DNA of 64,000 nt from Curtobacterium flaccumfaciens (GCA_029689965.1 CP121450.1:1736001-1800000), one strand, 5' to 3'; positions 29,163 to 39,436 are shown, counted from the first letter of the stretch. Numbers and translations are program-made. Notes: a model not told the origin generated them from the sequence alone.

Positions 29163-30066
29163 ATGAAGAAGTCCATGAAGTTCGGGATCGTGGCGGCCAT
29201 CGCCGCGATGGTGGCGGCACCGCTCGTGCCGTCCGCAGCGACCGCAGCGCCCAGCGCTGCGGCCACGGCGGCGACGAAGTCCGGTCCGACGAGCATCGCG
29301 TACGTCGAGGTCAACAACGACCAGCTCGCCAACGTCGGCCGCTACCACTGGCGAACGGTGCGAACGCGTTCGACGTGGCGATCATCTTCGCCGCCAACAT
29401 CAACTGGAACGGGTCGAAGGCCGTCCTCTACAACAACGACAAGGTGCAGGCGACGCTCGACGCCGCAGCCACCCAGATCAGACCCCTGCAGGCGAAGGGG
29501 ATCAAGGTGTCGCTGTCGATCCTCGGCAACCACCAGGGTGCCGGCATCGCCAACTTCCCGACCCAGGCGGCGGCGCAGGACTTCGCGTCGCAGGTCACCG
29601 CGACCGTCACGAAGTACGGGCTCGACGGGGTGGACCTCGACGACGAGTACGCCGACTACGGCACGAACGGCACCCGCAGCCGAACCAGCAGTCGATCGGC
29701 TGGCTCATCACGGCGCTGCGGGCCCAGATGCCCTCGAAGCTGCTGTCGTTCTACGACATCGGGCCGGCGGCGTCCTCGTTGTCGTCGTCGAGCTCGACGA
29801 TCGGCTCGAAGCTGAACTACGCGTGGAACCCGTACTACGGCTCGTACTCGGCGCCGTCGATCCCGGGTCTCGGGAAGAGCGCGCTGTCCCCGGCCGCGGT
29901 CGACATCCAGAACACGGCGCAGTCCACCGCGGTGTCGCTCGCTTCGCGCACCGTGCAGGACGGCTACGGCGTCTTCATGACGTACAACCTGCCGGGCGGC
30001 GACAAGTCCGCGTACGTCTCCGCCATGACCCAGAAGCTGTACGGGCAGGCCGCGACGTACCACTGA
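29163..30066 (+). CDS. Secreted endo-beta-N-acetylglucosaminidase, EndoH-like (GH18)
   Basis: About 301 aa. A Sec signal peptide (MKKSMKFGIVAAIAAMVAAP ... TAAPS) is followed by a sequence resembling Streptomyces EndoH throughout: FDVAIIFAANINW, LGNHQGAGIANFP, the catalytic DGVDLDDEYADYG (Asp/Glu near 159-162), IGPAAS, LNYAWNPYYGSY and YGVFMTYNLPGGD. EndoH cuts between the two core GlcNAc residues of high-mannose N-glycans. Bases are missing at 29345-29350 and 29673-29675. It lies 84 bp after the mannosidase in the same direction. Acting outside the cell, it would feed the importer encoded upstream. Confidence 0.92.
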
Positions 30067-30290
30067 CGGTCGCGCCCGCAGCGGAGGCTCGCGCCCCGCG
30101 TCTCCTCGGCATCGGCCTGGAGGCGCGGGGCGCGTCCGTCTCGCACGGTGCGAGGTCCACGGGGCCGGGCATCTGTGTGCGAGGTTCCGCGCATCGTGCG
30201 AGGGGCGCGGGCTCGCACGCTGGGCGGGGCCTCGCACAGTGTCCGTGGCCCCTCGCACCGTGCGAGGGGCGCGGGCCGTACGATCGCGGC
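30067..30290. repeat. Intergenic GTGCGAGG-family palindromes and a dispersed-motif copy
   Basis: No gene is seen. A CGCGCCCC...GGGGCGCG hairpin with a CTGGAGGC motif (30113-30128) follows the EndoH stop. Then alternating GTGCGAGG / CCTCGCAC words run from 30137 to 30275. Confidence 0.6.
30279..30284 (+). promoter_or_regulatory. -10 box of a leaderless transcript
   Basis: TACGAT lies exactly 6 nt before GTG 30291, and there is no Shine-Dalgarno sequence. Confidence 0.55.
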
Positions 30291-30581
30291 GTGGAACTCG
30301 AGTTCAGCGGCGAGGTCATCGAGTGGCGCGGGCCGGCGCCGTTCTTCTACGCGGTCGTGCCCCCGGACGCCGCCGAGGTCATCCACGAGTTCGCGCCGAT
30401 GCTCACGTACGGCTGGGGTGTGATCCCGGCGCGGGTGACGATCGGCCGGGTGACGTGGACGACGTCGCTCTTCCCGAAGGACGGCGGGTACCTCGTGCCG
30501 TTGCGGGCGGCGGAGCGCAAGCGTGCGGGAGTCGAGCTCGGTGACGCGCCGACGATGAGCCTCGAACTCGGCGGTCCGTGA
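30291..30581 (+). CDS. DUF1905-family protein
   Basis: A 96 aa protein of the DUF1905 beta-barrel type: ELEFSGEVIEWRGPAPFFYA at the start, then WGVIPARVTIGRVTWTTSLFPKDGGYLVPL and a final VELGDAPTMSLEL strand. Function is unknown for the family, which is often fused to or found near YdeI-like proteins. Frame intact. GTG 30291 is chosen because of the -10 box 6 nt upstream. The gene is isolated between two repeat-rich regions. Confidence 0.85.
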   Translation: MELEFSGEVIEWRGPAPFFYAVVPPDAAEVIHEFAPMLTYGWGVIPARVTIGRVTWTTSLFPKDGGYLVPLRAAERKRAGVELGDAPTMSLELGGP

Positions 30582-30599
30582 TCGCATCGCGGGTGTGGA

Positions 30600-30740
30600 G
30601 AAGATGACGGGAATCGAGCGTCGGCGCAGTGCCAGCTGGAAGTGGAGGGGATGACGGGAATCGAGCGTCGGCGCAGTGCCAGCTGGAAGTGGAGGGGATG
30701 ACGGGAGTCGAGCGTCGGCGCAGTGCCAGCTGGAAGTGGA
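30600..30740. repeat. Tandem 47-bp repeat containing tRNA-Gly 3' ends
   Basis: Three units of exactly 47 bp (starting at 30600, 30647 and 30694) precede the tRNA-Gly gene in plus-strand coordinates. Each begins with the 18 bases that match the tRNA acceptor and T-arm 3' end (GGGGATGACGGGAATCGA; the first unit has GAAGATG) and continues with 29 bases of the tRNA's own 3' flank. Confidence 0.9.
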
Positions 30741-30810
30741 GGGGATGACGGGAATCGAACCCGCGTGGCCAGTTTGGAAGACTGGGGCTCTACCATTGAG
30801 CTACATCCCC
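30737..30810 (-). tRNA. tRNA-Gly (anticodon TCC)
   Basis: Acceptor arms GGGGATG and CATCCCC, a D-arm (GCTCAATGGTAGAGC), anticodon arm CCAGTCTTCCAAACTGG with anticodon TCC, and T-arm CGGGTTCGATTCCCG fold into a complete cloverleaf of 71 nt. CCA is encoded (30739-30737). The downstream flank carries tandem copies of the 3' end. Confidence 0.95.
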
Positions 30811-30863
30811 GCGCTGCGCACGTGTCGCAGCCCGACCATCGTAGCGGACGAACGAGTACCGAC

Positions 30864-31162
30864 ATGCCACCCCGTGTGACGCTGCCGCCGACCGACGCCG
30901 ATGCCCGACGAACCAAGCGCTCCCGGATCGTCTCGTACGTGCTCGTGGTGCTCGCGGCGGTGGCGTTCTCGCTGCGTCCCGAGCTGTTCGGGGACCCGGG
31001 ACGCAGCCGGCACACGCGCTCCTGCACGTGTGGCGCATGGTCGCCGGCATCGTGCTCGGGGCGGCCGCGCTCGCCGTGCAGGTCGTCGTCGGCGTGCAGT
31101 GGAGGAAGGCGTTGCGCCACGGCGGGGAAGCTCCCGGGAACCGAGCACCGGGGGACCGCTAG
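30864..31162 (+). CDS. Small two-helix membrane protein
   Basis: About 99 aa after restoring a G at 30998-31000. Two hydrophobic segments (IVSYVLVVLAAVAFSL near 24-39 and MVAGIVLGAAALAVQVVVGV near 58-77) are separated by a short DPGTQPAHALLHVWR loop, and the C-terminus is basic. I do not recognise a named family, though short proteins of this pattern are common next to tRNA genes in Microbacteriaceae. ATG 30864 has no clear ribosome-binding site. It lies between tRNA-Gly and tRNA-Pro. Confidence 0.6.
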
Positions 31163-31164
31163 AC
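31159..31164 (+). promoter_or_regulatory. Likely -10 box for tRNA-Pro
   Basis: TAGACT occurs about 56 bp upstream of the tRNA-Pro 5' end, overlapping the stop codon of the preceding small gene. The same hexamer precedes the ileS T-box. Confidence 0.4.
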
Positions 31165-31219
31165 TCGTCGGCGTCGCATACGCCTGCCGGCGTGGGCGGA
31201 CACCCCTGGCCCAGTCGAA

Positions 31220-31296
31220 CGGGGCGTAGCTCAGCTTGGTAGAGCGCCCGCTTTGGGAGCGGGAGGTCGCAGGTTCAAATCCTGTCGCCCCGACCA
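31220..31296 (+). tRNA. tRNA-Pro (anticodon TGG)
   Basis: The acceptor CGGGGCG pairs with CGCCCCG, the anticodon stem is CCCGC/GCGGG with loop TTTGGGA (anticodon TGG), and the T-arm is CAGGTTCAAATCCTG. CCA is encoded at 31294-31296. It lies 50 bp upstream of tig. Confidence 0.95.
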
Positions 31297-31347
31297 GGTC
31301 CACCAGAACACCGACCATCAGAACGCCAACCAACAGGAGTCATCCCC

Positions 31348-32655
31348 TTGGCCACCAGCACCGTCGACAAGGTGAGCGACACCCGCGTCAAGCTTCACCG
31401 TGAACGTGACGCCGGAAGATCTCAAGCCGAGCATCGACCACGCCTACAAGCACATCGCCGAGCAGATCAACATCCCCGGCTTCCGCAAGGGCAAGGTCCC
31501 GCCGGCGATCGTCGACCAGCGCGTCGGCCGTGGCGAGGTCCTGAACCACGCCGTCGGGGACGCGATCGACAACTTCTACCGCCAGGCGGTGGAGGAGCAG
31601 GAGCTGCGGATCCTCGGTCGTGCCGAGGCCGACGTCGCCGAGCTCCCCAACGTCAAGGACTTCACGGGCGACCTCGTCCTCACGTTCGAGGTGGACGTCC
31701 GTCCGGAGTTCGACCTGCCGGAGTACGAGAAGTACGAGCTCACCGTCGACGCCGTCGAGGTGTCCGACGACGAGATCGAGGAGGAACTGCAGAACCTCCG
31801 CACCCGCTTCGGCACGCTCGTGACGGTCGACCGTCCCGCGACGAAGGGTGACTTCGCCCAGATCGACCTGATCGCCACCATCGGCGACGACGAAGTCGAC
31901 TCGGCGACGGGTGTCTCCTACGAGATCGGCTCGGCGACCTGCTCGAGGGCATCGACGAGGCGCTCGAGTCCCTGACCGCGGGCGAGTCCACCACCTTCGA
32001 GTCGACGCTCGTCGGCGGCGACCGCGAGGGCGAGACCGCCCAGATCGCCGTGACCGTCACCGCCGTCAAGGAGCGCGAGCTCCCCGAGGCCGACGACGAG
32101 TTCGCGCAGATCGCCAGCCAGTTCGACACGATCGACGAGCTCAAGGCGGACCTCAAGGAGCAGATCGCAAAGTCGAAGACGTTCGGTCAGGGCGCCGCGG
32201 CCCGCGACAAGCTCGTCGAGAAGCTCATCGAGGACGTGAACATCCCGATCTCGGAGAAGCTCATCGAGGACGAGGTGCACCGTCACCTCGAGCAGGAGAA
32301 CCGTCTCGAGGACGACGAGCACCGCAAGGAGGTCTCCGAGTCCAGCGAGAAGGCCTTCCGCTCGCAGATCCTCCTCGACTCGATCGCCGAGAAGGAAGAG
32401 ATCCAGGTCTCGCAGGAGGAGCTCACGCAGTACCTCATCCAGGCCGCTGCGCAGTACGGCATGGAGCCGGGCGAGTTCATCAAGGTGATCGACCAGAACG
32501 GGCAGATCCCGGGCATGGTCGGCGAGGTCGCCCGCTCGAAGGCCGTCGCGACCGTCCTCTCCAAGGTGACCGTCAAGGACACCAACGGTGACGACGTCGA
32601 CCTCTCCGCCTTCACGGCGGGCGTCGCGCAGACCCCCGCGGAGGATGCGGAGTAG
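31348..32655 (+). CDS. tig: Trigger factor, ribosome-associated chaperone and prolyl isomerase
   Basis: About 435 aa. The ribosome-binding domain carries the signature GFRKGKVPP (near residue 45). The FKBP-like PPIase domain lies around 150-240 ([34 protein letters not shown]) and the helical C-terminal domain follows. TTG 31348 is the start, with AGGAG 8 nt upstream. Two breaks: an extra T at 31394-31395 (AAGCTC read as AAGCTTC) and a missing G at 31933-31934. It binds nascent chains at the ribosome exit tunnel. It is followed by a perfect palindromic terminator and then the clp genes, the usual actinobacterial order. Confidence 0.96.
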
Positions 32656-32672
32656 TCGCAACCCCCTTCGAA

Positions 32673-32708
32673 CTGGAGGCGCGGTGCCAGCTGGCACCGC
32701 GCCTCCAG
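32673..32708. terminator. Perfect palindrome after tig
   Basis: A 36 bp perfect palindrome, with 18 bp arms beginning CTGGAGGCGCGGTGCC, lies 18 bp after the stop. It is a full-length member of the dispersed CTGGAGGC family. Confidence 0.8.
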
Positions 32709-32844
32709 TCCGTCTCCGGGGCCCGTCCACGACCCTGGTCGCGTCGTTCCCGCACCGTCGCACCGCCCACAGCGAACAGACGCGAAGTGGTGCGTTGCAC
32801 CCGATAAGTTCGACATCAAGCGACAACTGAACGGGAAGCTTTCC

Positions 32845-33474
32845 ATGGCCGAAGCAACACTGAACCCCAGTGTTTTTGACCGCCTTCTGAGAGACCGGAT
32901 CGTGTGGCTCGGCTCCGAGGTCCGCGACGACAACTCGAACGAGATCGCAGCGAAGCTGCTGATGCTCGCGGCCGAGGACCCTGAGAAGGACATCTACCTC
33001 TACATCAACTCGCCCGGTGGCTCGATCACGGCCGGCATGGCGATCTACGACACGATGCAGTTCGTGCCGAACGACATCGTCACGGTCGGCATCGGGCTCG
33101 CCGCGTCGATGGGGCAGTTCCTGCTCTCGTCGGGCACCCCGGGCAAGCGCTACATCACCCCGAACGCCCGCGTGCTCCTGCACCAGCCGTCCGGCGGCTT
33201 CGGCGGCACGGCTGCCGACATCCAGACGCAGGCGAAGGTCATCCTCGACATGAAGCAGCGGATGGCCGAGCTCACGGCGGAGCAGACCGGCAAGTCGATC
33301 GAGCAGATCCTCAAGGACAACGACCGGGACAACTGGTTCACGGCGCAGGAAGCGCTCGAGTACGGATTCGTCGACCACCTCCGTGCGTCCTCGAACGAGG
33401 TCGTCGGCGGCGGCGGCACGGTCGGCGACGGCGAGACCCCGACCGACGCGGCCGAGCCCGACGCGAAGTCCTGA
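32845..33474 (+). CDS. clpP1: ATP-dependent Clp protease proteolytic subunit 1
   Basis: A 209 aa serine protease subunit. The conserved [19 protein letters not shown] segment, the catalytic Ser in GLAASMGQ (near residue 92) and His in LLHQPSGG (near 117), plus Asp in YGFVDH, are all present. Frame intact. The C-terminal tail ([22 protein letters not shown]) is longer than usual. A GATAAG box near 32803-32808 may be part of its promoter. With clpP2, 29 bp downstream, it should form the mixed ClpP1P2 tetradecamer known from actinobacteria and be served by ClpX or ClpC. Confidence 0.96.
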   Translation: MAEATLNPSVFDRLLRDRIVWLGSEVRDDNSNEIAAKLLMLAAEDPEKDIYLYINSPGGSITAGMAIYDTMQFVPNDIVTVGIGLAASMGQFLLSSGTPGKRYITPNARVLLHQPSGGFGGTAADIQTQAKVILDMKQRMAELTAEQTGKSIEQILKDNDRDNWFTAQEALEYGFVDHLRASSNEVVGGGGTVGDGETPTDAAEPDAKS

Positions 33475-33503
33475 CCCGACCCACCGAAGAAAAGGAAACG
33501 AGA

Positions 33504-34163
33504 ATGCATCTCCCCATGCTCGGTGGCGCACAGAACGTCCCGGCTCCGTCGAACCGTTACATCCTCCCGAGCTTCGAGGAGCGCACGGCCTACGGCTACA
33601 AGCGGCAGGACCCGTACGCGAAGCTCTTCGAGGACCGCATCGTGTTCCTCGGCGTCCAGGTCGACGACGCCTCGGCTGACGACATCATGGCGCAGCTGCT
33701 CGTGCTCGAGTCGATGGACCCGGACCGCGACATCGTGATGTACATCAACTCGCCCGGTGGCTCGTTCACGGCGATGACGGCGATCTACGACACGATGCAG
33801 TACATCCGTCCGCAGATCCAGACCGTGTGCCTCGGCCAGGCGGCCTCGGCCGCGTCGGTGCTCCTCGCTGCCGGTACCCCCGGCAAGCGGCTGGCGCTGC
33901 CGAACGCCCGGGTGCTCATCCACCAGCCGGCGACCCAGCAGGGTGGCGGTCAGGCGTCGGACATCGAGATCCAGGCCGCGGAGATCCTCCGCATGCGCAC
34001 CTGGCTCGAGGACACGCTGTCGAAGCACTCGAACCGGACGCCGGAGCAGGTCAACAACGACATCGAGCGCGACAAGATCATGTCCGCCGAGGAAGCCCTG
34101 GAGTACGGCCTGATCGACCAGGTCCTCACGAGCCGCAAGAACCTGCCGGCGCTCGTCAAGTAG
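33504..34163 (+). CDS. clpP2: ATP-dependent Clp protease proteolytic subunit 2
   Basis: A 219 aa subunit with a longer N-terminus (processed in relatives). It carries [19 protein letters not shown], the Ser in [14 protein letters not shown] (near residue 110), the His in LIHQPATQ and the Asp in YGLIDQ. Frame intact, with an AAAGGAAACGAGA ribosome-binding region before ATG 33504. It forms the second ring of ClpP1P2. It is followed by a strong rho-independent-type hairpin. Confidence 0.96.
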   Translation: MHLPMLGGAQNVPAPSNRYILPSFEERTAYGYKRQDPYAKLFEDRIVFLGVQVDDASADDIMAQLLVLESMDPDRDIVMYINSPGGSFTAMTAIYDTMQYIRPQIQTVCLGQAASAASVLLAAGTPGKRLALPNARVLIHQPATQQGGGQASDIEIQAAEILRMRTWLEDTLSKHSNRTPEQVNNDIERDKIMSAEEALEYGLIDQVLTSRKNLPALVK

Positions 34164-34171
34164 CGCCACAC

Positions 34172-34209
34172 CACGAAGGCCCCGCACCGTCCGGTGCGGG
34201 GCCTTCGTG
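34172..34209 (+). terminator. Terminator of the clpP1P2 operon
   Basis: The arms CACGAAGGCCCCGCACCG and CGGTGCGGGGCCTTCGTG are perfectly complementary around a 2-nt centre, starting 8 bp after the clpP2 stop. Confidence 0.85.
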
Positions 34210-34220
34210 CGCCGAGCCGC

Positions 34221-34270
34221 CGGAACCAGGTTCCGGACACAGCACCGTGCGTTTCACGGTGCTGTGTCCG
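34221..34270. terminator. Second hairpin, GGAACCAGGTTCC / CGGACAC family
   Basis: The arms CGGACACAGCACCGTG (34234-34249) and CACGGTGCTGTGTCCG (34255-34270) are perfect, preceded by the short palindrome CGGAACCAGGTTCCG. A close relative follows clpX (37246-37320). It probably terminates the convergent copC transcript. Confidence 0.75.
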
Positions 34271-34333
34271 TTGCGCGGTGTGCGTCGTGTCCGCGGCGGC
34301 CTGGAGGCGCGGCGCCGGTCCGACGCGTGGCCG

Positions 34334-35038
34334 TCAGTCCGTCTCGGGACGATCGATCGCGTCGTGGTCGTCGGCCGCGTCGTCGTCGGATGCGGGGACG
34401 GGACGGCGGCGGAGCAGCAGCAGGACGGCGACGACCACGCCCACCAGGACGACGCCGCCGGCACCGATCCAGAGCGCGTCGGACGTGGCCGAGTCGGTCC
34501 CGCCGGCGGCGGTGCCCGTGGTGTCGGCACCGGCGTCGGTGCTCGCACTGCTGCCGGCGGTCGGGCACGCGGGCGGCTTCGCGGAACCCTTCGCCGGGGC
34601 GAAGCCGGCGGGGGCGTCCCAGGTGAAGGTGTACTCGTCGGACACGGTGTGGCCGTCGGCGGAGACGATCTGCCACTCGACCGTGTACTTGCCCGATTCG
34701 CCGAGGGCGGCCTTCGTGGTCATCGACGGACCGTCGACGTCGAGGCAGCCGTCCTCGTAGTACTTCCCGTCGGGGCCGACGATCCGGTAGGCGAACCCGG
34801 AGCCGCTCCCACCGATGTCGAGCAGCTTGTCGTTCGTGGTGATCTCGAACGACCGCGGCAGCTCGGTCAGGGTCCCGTCGACCTTCGGGCTCGAGGCGAT
34901 CATGTAGTTGTGCGCGGATGCGGGACCGGCGAGGCCGAGGACCGCACCCCCGGCGACGGCGAGGGCCGCGGCGGAACCGGCCACGAGCCTCCAGGCCCGC
35001 GACCCGCCGCCCAGCGGACGCGCGAAGCGCTTCGTCAC
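34334..35038 (-). CDS. CopC-domain copper resistance/homeostasis protein
   Basis: A 234 aa secreted, C-terminally anchored protein. Signal peptide (AWRLVAGSAAALAVAGGAVL ... ASAHNY), CopC/YobA-type immunoglobulin-like domain (SSPKVDGTLTELPRSFEI ... YTVEWQIVSADGHTVSDEYTF), a low-complexity linker, a membrane helix (GGVVLVGVVVAVLLLL) and an acidic cytoplasmic tail. His in ASAHN after signal cleavage would be the N-terminal copper ligand. Frame intact. GTG 35038 overlaps the ycnI stop (GTGA). The pair is a common copper-acquisition or copper-handling unit. A dispersed-motif copy lies in the signal-peptide codons (34987-34999). Confidence 0.88.
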   Translation of the reverse strand: MTKRFARPLGGGSRAWRLVAGSAAALAVAGGAVLGLAGPASAHNYMIASSPKVDGTLTELPRSFEITTNDKLLDIGGSGSGFAYRIVGPDGKYYEDGCLDVDGPSMTTKAALGESGKYTVEWQIVSADGHTVSDEYTFTWDAPAGFAPAKGSAKPPACPTAGSSASTDAGADTTGTAAGGTDSATSDALWIGAGGVVLVGVVVAVLLLLRRRPVPASDDDAADDHDAIDRPETD

Positions 35039-35761
35039 TTGGAGGCGCCCCGGCGACGCGTGTTGGCGACCGCGACGACGAGGGCGACCGCGCCGAGCAC
35101 GAGGCCACCGAGTCCGAGGAAGCGTCCGACCAGGTCCGGGTCGCTGGGCGTGCTGCTCGTGCTGGCGGCGGCGGGCTCGGCCGTCGCCGTGCCGTGGCTG
35201 TGCTCGTCGGTGGCGGTGTCCGCGGCGGTCAGGGTGATCGAGGGTGCCGGGTGCTCCGGCTCGGCCTCGCCGGCCTTCTGCTGCTGGTTCCACTCGACCG
35301 AGCCCTCTCGCACGTCTGCAGCGCGGGGAACTCGACGACGTCGCCGGCCTTGCCGTCGGGCAGCGAGAAGGACAGCGCGAAGGTGTCGCGCTCGTCGGCG
35401 GGGAGGGGGTCTTCGCCGTGTAGGTGATGCTCGTCACGCGCTCGCCGGCGTCCTCGGCGGACTCGTCGTCGCTGGCCGCGGAGGGACTGGTGTACGGCTC
35501 GGTCGCCTTCGTGATGGTCCAGTTCGGGTTCACGGTCGGCGTGACCTCGATGACCGACTCGGGCACCTGGAACTCGATCTTCGTCGTGGGGGAGCCGTCG
35601 CAACCGTGCGGGACCGAGAACGTCGCCGTGGTGTACGAGTTCGCCGCCGTCGACGTGGCGGTGGCCGTCACGTGGGCACTGGCGACGCCGGCCGTGCCGA
35701 GGACGATCGCAGCGGTGGCGCCGAGGGTCGCGGTGCCGACGACGGCGAGACGCTTGGGCAT
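35035..35761 (-). CDS. YcnI-family (DUF1775) copper-binding protein
   Basis: About 242 aa. The signal peptide ends in GVASAHVTATA, giving an N-terminal His that binds copper in YcnI. The DUF1775 beta domain (TTATFSVPHGCDGSPTTKIE, IEVTPTVNPNW) is followed by a linker and a C-terminal membrane anchor (GLGGLVLGAVALVVAVAN). Bases are missing at 35405-35409 and near 35305, giving three frame pieces. ATG 35761 follows GGAAGGA. It is the first gene of the ycnI-copC unit and carries a CTACA-N3-TGTAG operator upstream. Confidence 0.88.
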
Positions 35762-35782
35762 GGTGTTCCTTCCGAGCGGAGT

Positions 35783-35797
35783 TCTACAAGTTGTAGA
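35783..35797. promoter_or_regulatory. Palindromic operator, BlaI/CopY type
   Basis: TCTACAAGTTGTAGA is a perfect 15 bp palindrome (CTACA-N3-TGTAG core) 21 bp upstream of the ycnI start. TACA/TGTA half-sites of this kind are bound by BlaI/CopY-family repressors. The regulator is not encoded in this window. Confidence 0.6.
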
Positions 35798-35889
35798 GGA
35801 GTCGAGGACACGGTAGCAGGATCGAACGCCCTGGGCGAACGCGCCGGGCGAAACCGGCTCGGCGTCACGGCTGGTGTCACCGGTTGCGA

Positions 35890-35895
35890 TTAGGC
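35890..35895 (+). promoter_or_regulatory. Likely -10 box for clpX
   Basis: TAGGCT lies 58 bp upstream of the clpX ATG, and AGGGAGG precedes the start codon. Confidence 0.45.
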
Positions 35896-35953
35896 TCGTC
35901 CACAAGTCGGGCAGGTCGTCGACCTGCATCGGTCAACCAGGGAGGGCACCGAC

Positions 35954-37235
<1,282 letters not shown>

Positions 37236-37245
37236 TACGCGGCAG

Positions 37246-37320
37246 CGGCCGGAACCAGGTTCCGGACACCACACCGCGCTTGTCCGTGGTGCTGTGTCCG
37301 ATACCTGGTTCCGGAGGCCG
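37246..37320. terminator. Long palindromic bidirectional terminator between clpX and the M3 peptidase
   Basis: The outer arms CCGGAACCAGGT and ACCTGGTTCCGG and the inner arms CGGACAC and GTGTCCG form a long interrupted stem of about 70 bp between convergent genes. It is related to 34221-34270. Confidence 0.75.
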
Positions 37321-37331
37321 AGGCCGGCTCC

Positions 37332-39357
37332 CTACTCCAGGCCGCGGCGGCGCAGCAGCGGCCCGACCTCGGCGTCACGCCCGCGGAAGTCGCGGTACGC
37401 CTCGAGCGGGTCCTTCGCCCCGCCGACGCCGAGCAGGCGCTCCGCGAACCGCTGACCCGCCGCCCGCGAGAGCCCACCGTTCTCGCGGAACCACTCCACG
37501 GTGTCCGCGTCGAGCACCTCGGACCAGATGTACCCGTAGTAGCCGGCGTCGTACCCGCCCGAGAACGTGTGCGCGAAGTACGTCGACGAGTACCGGGGCG
37601 GAACGGCCTCGACCGCGATCCCGGCGGCTTCCAACGCCTGCTGCTCGAACGCCTCGACGTCGGTCACTTCGGCGGCGGACGCTGCCGACAGCCGGTGCCA
37701 CGCCTGGTCGAGCAGCGCCGCGGCGAGGTACTCCGTCGTCGCGAAGCCCTCGTTGAAACCCTCCGCGTCGCTCAGCCCGAGCACGAGCTCCGGCGGCAGC
37801 GGTGCGCCGGTCTCGTGGTGCTTCGCGTAGTTCGCCAGCACGGACGGCCAGGACACCCACATCTCGTTCACCTGCGACGGGAACTCCACGAAGTCGCGCT
37901 CGACGTTCGTGCCGGAGAACCGCGGGTAGGTCGTCCGCGCGACGAGGCCGTGCAGCGCGTGCCCGAACTCGTGGAAGAGCGTCTCGACCTCGTCCTGGAT
38001 GAGGAGCGTCGGGGACCCGGCGGCAGGCTTCGCCACGTTGAGGTTGTTCACGACGACGGGCAGTGTGCCGAGCAACGCGGACTGCTCGACGACGGGGTTC
38101 ATCCACGCTCCGCCGCGCTTGCCGTCGCGCGTGTAGAGGTCGAGCAGGTAGAGGCCGACCTGCTCCCCGTCCTCGGAGAGGACCTCGAACACGCGGACCT
38201 CGTCGTTGTAGCCGTGCAGGTCCGGGCGCTCCGTGAAGGTCAGGCCGTAGAGCTCGCCGGCGGCGTGGAAGACGCCGTCGTGCAGGACCCGGTCCGCCTC
38301 GAAGTACGGGCGGAGCGCGGAGCTGTCCGCGGCGAACTGCTCGCCGCGCAGGAGCTCGGTGGCGTACGCCCAGTCCCACGCCTCGACGTCGAACCCGACG
38401 ACGCGGGACCGGACGGCGCGCTCGTCGTCCGCGTTCGCCGCCGCGGCGGGCACCAGCGAGGAGAGCAGCCCGTCGACGGCCTCCGGCGTCTTGGCGGTCT
38501 CGTCGGCGGTGACCACGGCCGCGTGGTTCGGGAAACCGAGGAGCTCGGCACGCTCGGCGCGGAGTCGCACGATGCGCAGCAGCACGTCGCGGTTGTCGTG
38601 CTCGTTGCCGCGGCGGCCGCGGGAGAGCGAAGCGCGCATGATCCGCTCGCGCAGTCCCCGGTCCGCCAGTGACGCGAGCCACGGGTGCCCGGTGTACAGC
38701 GGCAGGGTGATGAGCCACCCCTCGAGCCCCGGTCCGCTGCGGCGGAGGCTGCGGCCGACTTCGCCCCGTCGTCGAGCCCTGCGAGCTCGTGCTCGTCCGT
38801 GACGTGCACCGCGAGGTCGTTCGTGTCCTCGAGCAGGTTCCGCTCGAACGTCGTCGTGAGGGTGGAGAGCTCCTGGTTGATCGCGGTCAGGCGTTCCTTG
38901 CCGGCGTCGTCGAGGCCGGCGCCGGCCAGGGTCATCTCGGTGTGGGTCCGCTCCACCAGACGGCGGTCCTCGTCGGTGAGGTCCGTGCGGTCGCCCAAGC
39001 CGTCGCGTACCGCTGCGACCCGCGCGTACAGGCGGCTGTCGAGGGTGATCGCGTCGTGGTGCGCGGCGAGCAGCGGGGAGATCTCGGCCTCGAGGTCGTG
39101 CAGCTCCGGCGTCGAGTCCGCCGACGACAGCGTGAAGAACACGTGGCTCACGCGGGCGAGTCGCTGCCCGGTCCGCTCGAGTGCCACGAGGGTGTTCTCG
39201 AAGGTCGGGGTCTCTGTCGAGGCGGCGATCGCCTCGACCTCGGTGCGCTGCTCCGCGAGCCCCGCGTCGAACGCGGGACGGTAGTGCTCGAGCCGCACGT
39301 CGCGGAACGGCGGGAGGGCGTAGGGAGGGTGCTCGGTTCGTCGAACGGGGTTGCCAT
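37332..39357 (-). CDS. M3-family metallopeptidase (peptidyl-dipeptidase Dcp-like)
   Basis: About 675 aa cytoplasmic zinc peptidase. The HExxH motif appears as [12 protein letters not shown] (near residue 462) with the third ligand in the following [12 protein letters not shown] segment. C-terminal [26 protein letters not shown] is characteristic of Dcp/oligopeptidase A. Bases are missing at 39323-39325 and 38727-38730. ATG 39357 is preceded by TAGGGT at a 6-nt distance, so the mRNA is probably leaderless. It degrades short peptides produced by ATP-dependent proteases, which suits its position beside clpX. Confidence 0.92.
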
Positions 39358-39363
39358 CTCACC

Positions 39364-39369
39364 ACCCTA
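39364..39369 (-). promoter_or_regulatory. -10 box of a leaderless dcp-like transcript
   Basis: TAGGGT on the minus strand lies 6 nt before ATG 39357. Confidence 0.55.
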
Positions 39370-39390
39370 CGGACGCTGCGCCACCGCGGC

Positions 39391-39436
39391 GCGGACTGGA
39401 GGCCCGTGGCGGGGCCGCCACGGGCCTCCAGTCCGC
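39391..39436. terminator. Perfect long hairpin, CTGGAGGC family
   Basis: 22 bp arms beginning GCGGACTGGAGGCCCGTGGC flank a 2-nt centre. Located upstream of the dcp-like gene, it may terminate transcription arriving from the TetR gene. Confidence 0.75.

Noticed and set aside
30600..30740. Partial tRNA pseudogenes or extra tRNA genes in the 47-bp repeats
   Set aside because: Each unit carries only 18 bases of the 3' end, with no anticodon or D-arm, so no tRNA can form.
31348..32655. Frame breaks in tig, ileS, clpX and others read as pseudogenes or programmed frameshifts
   Set aside because: The downstream protein remains fully conserved, essential genes are involved, the breaks recur in two fixed sequence contexts, and no slippery heptamer with a pseudoknot is present.
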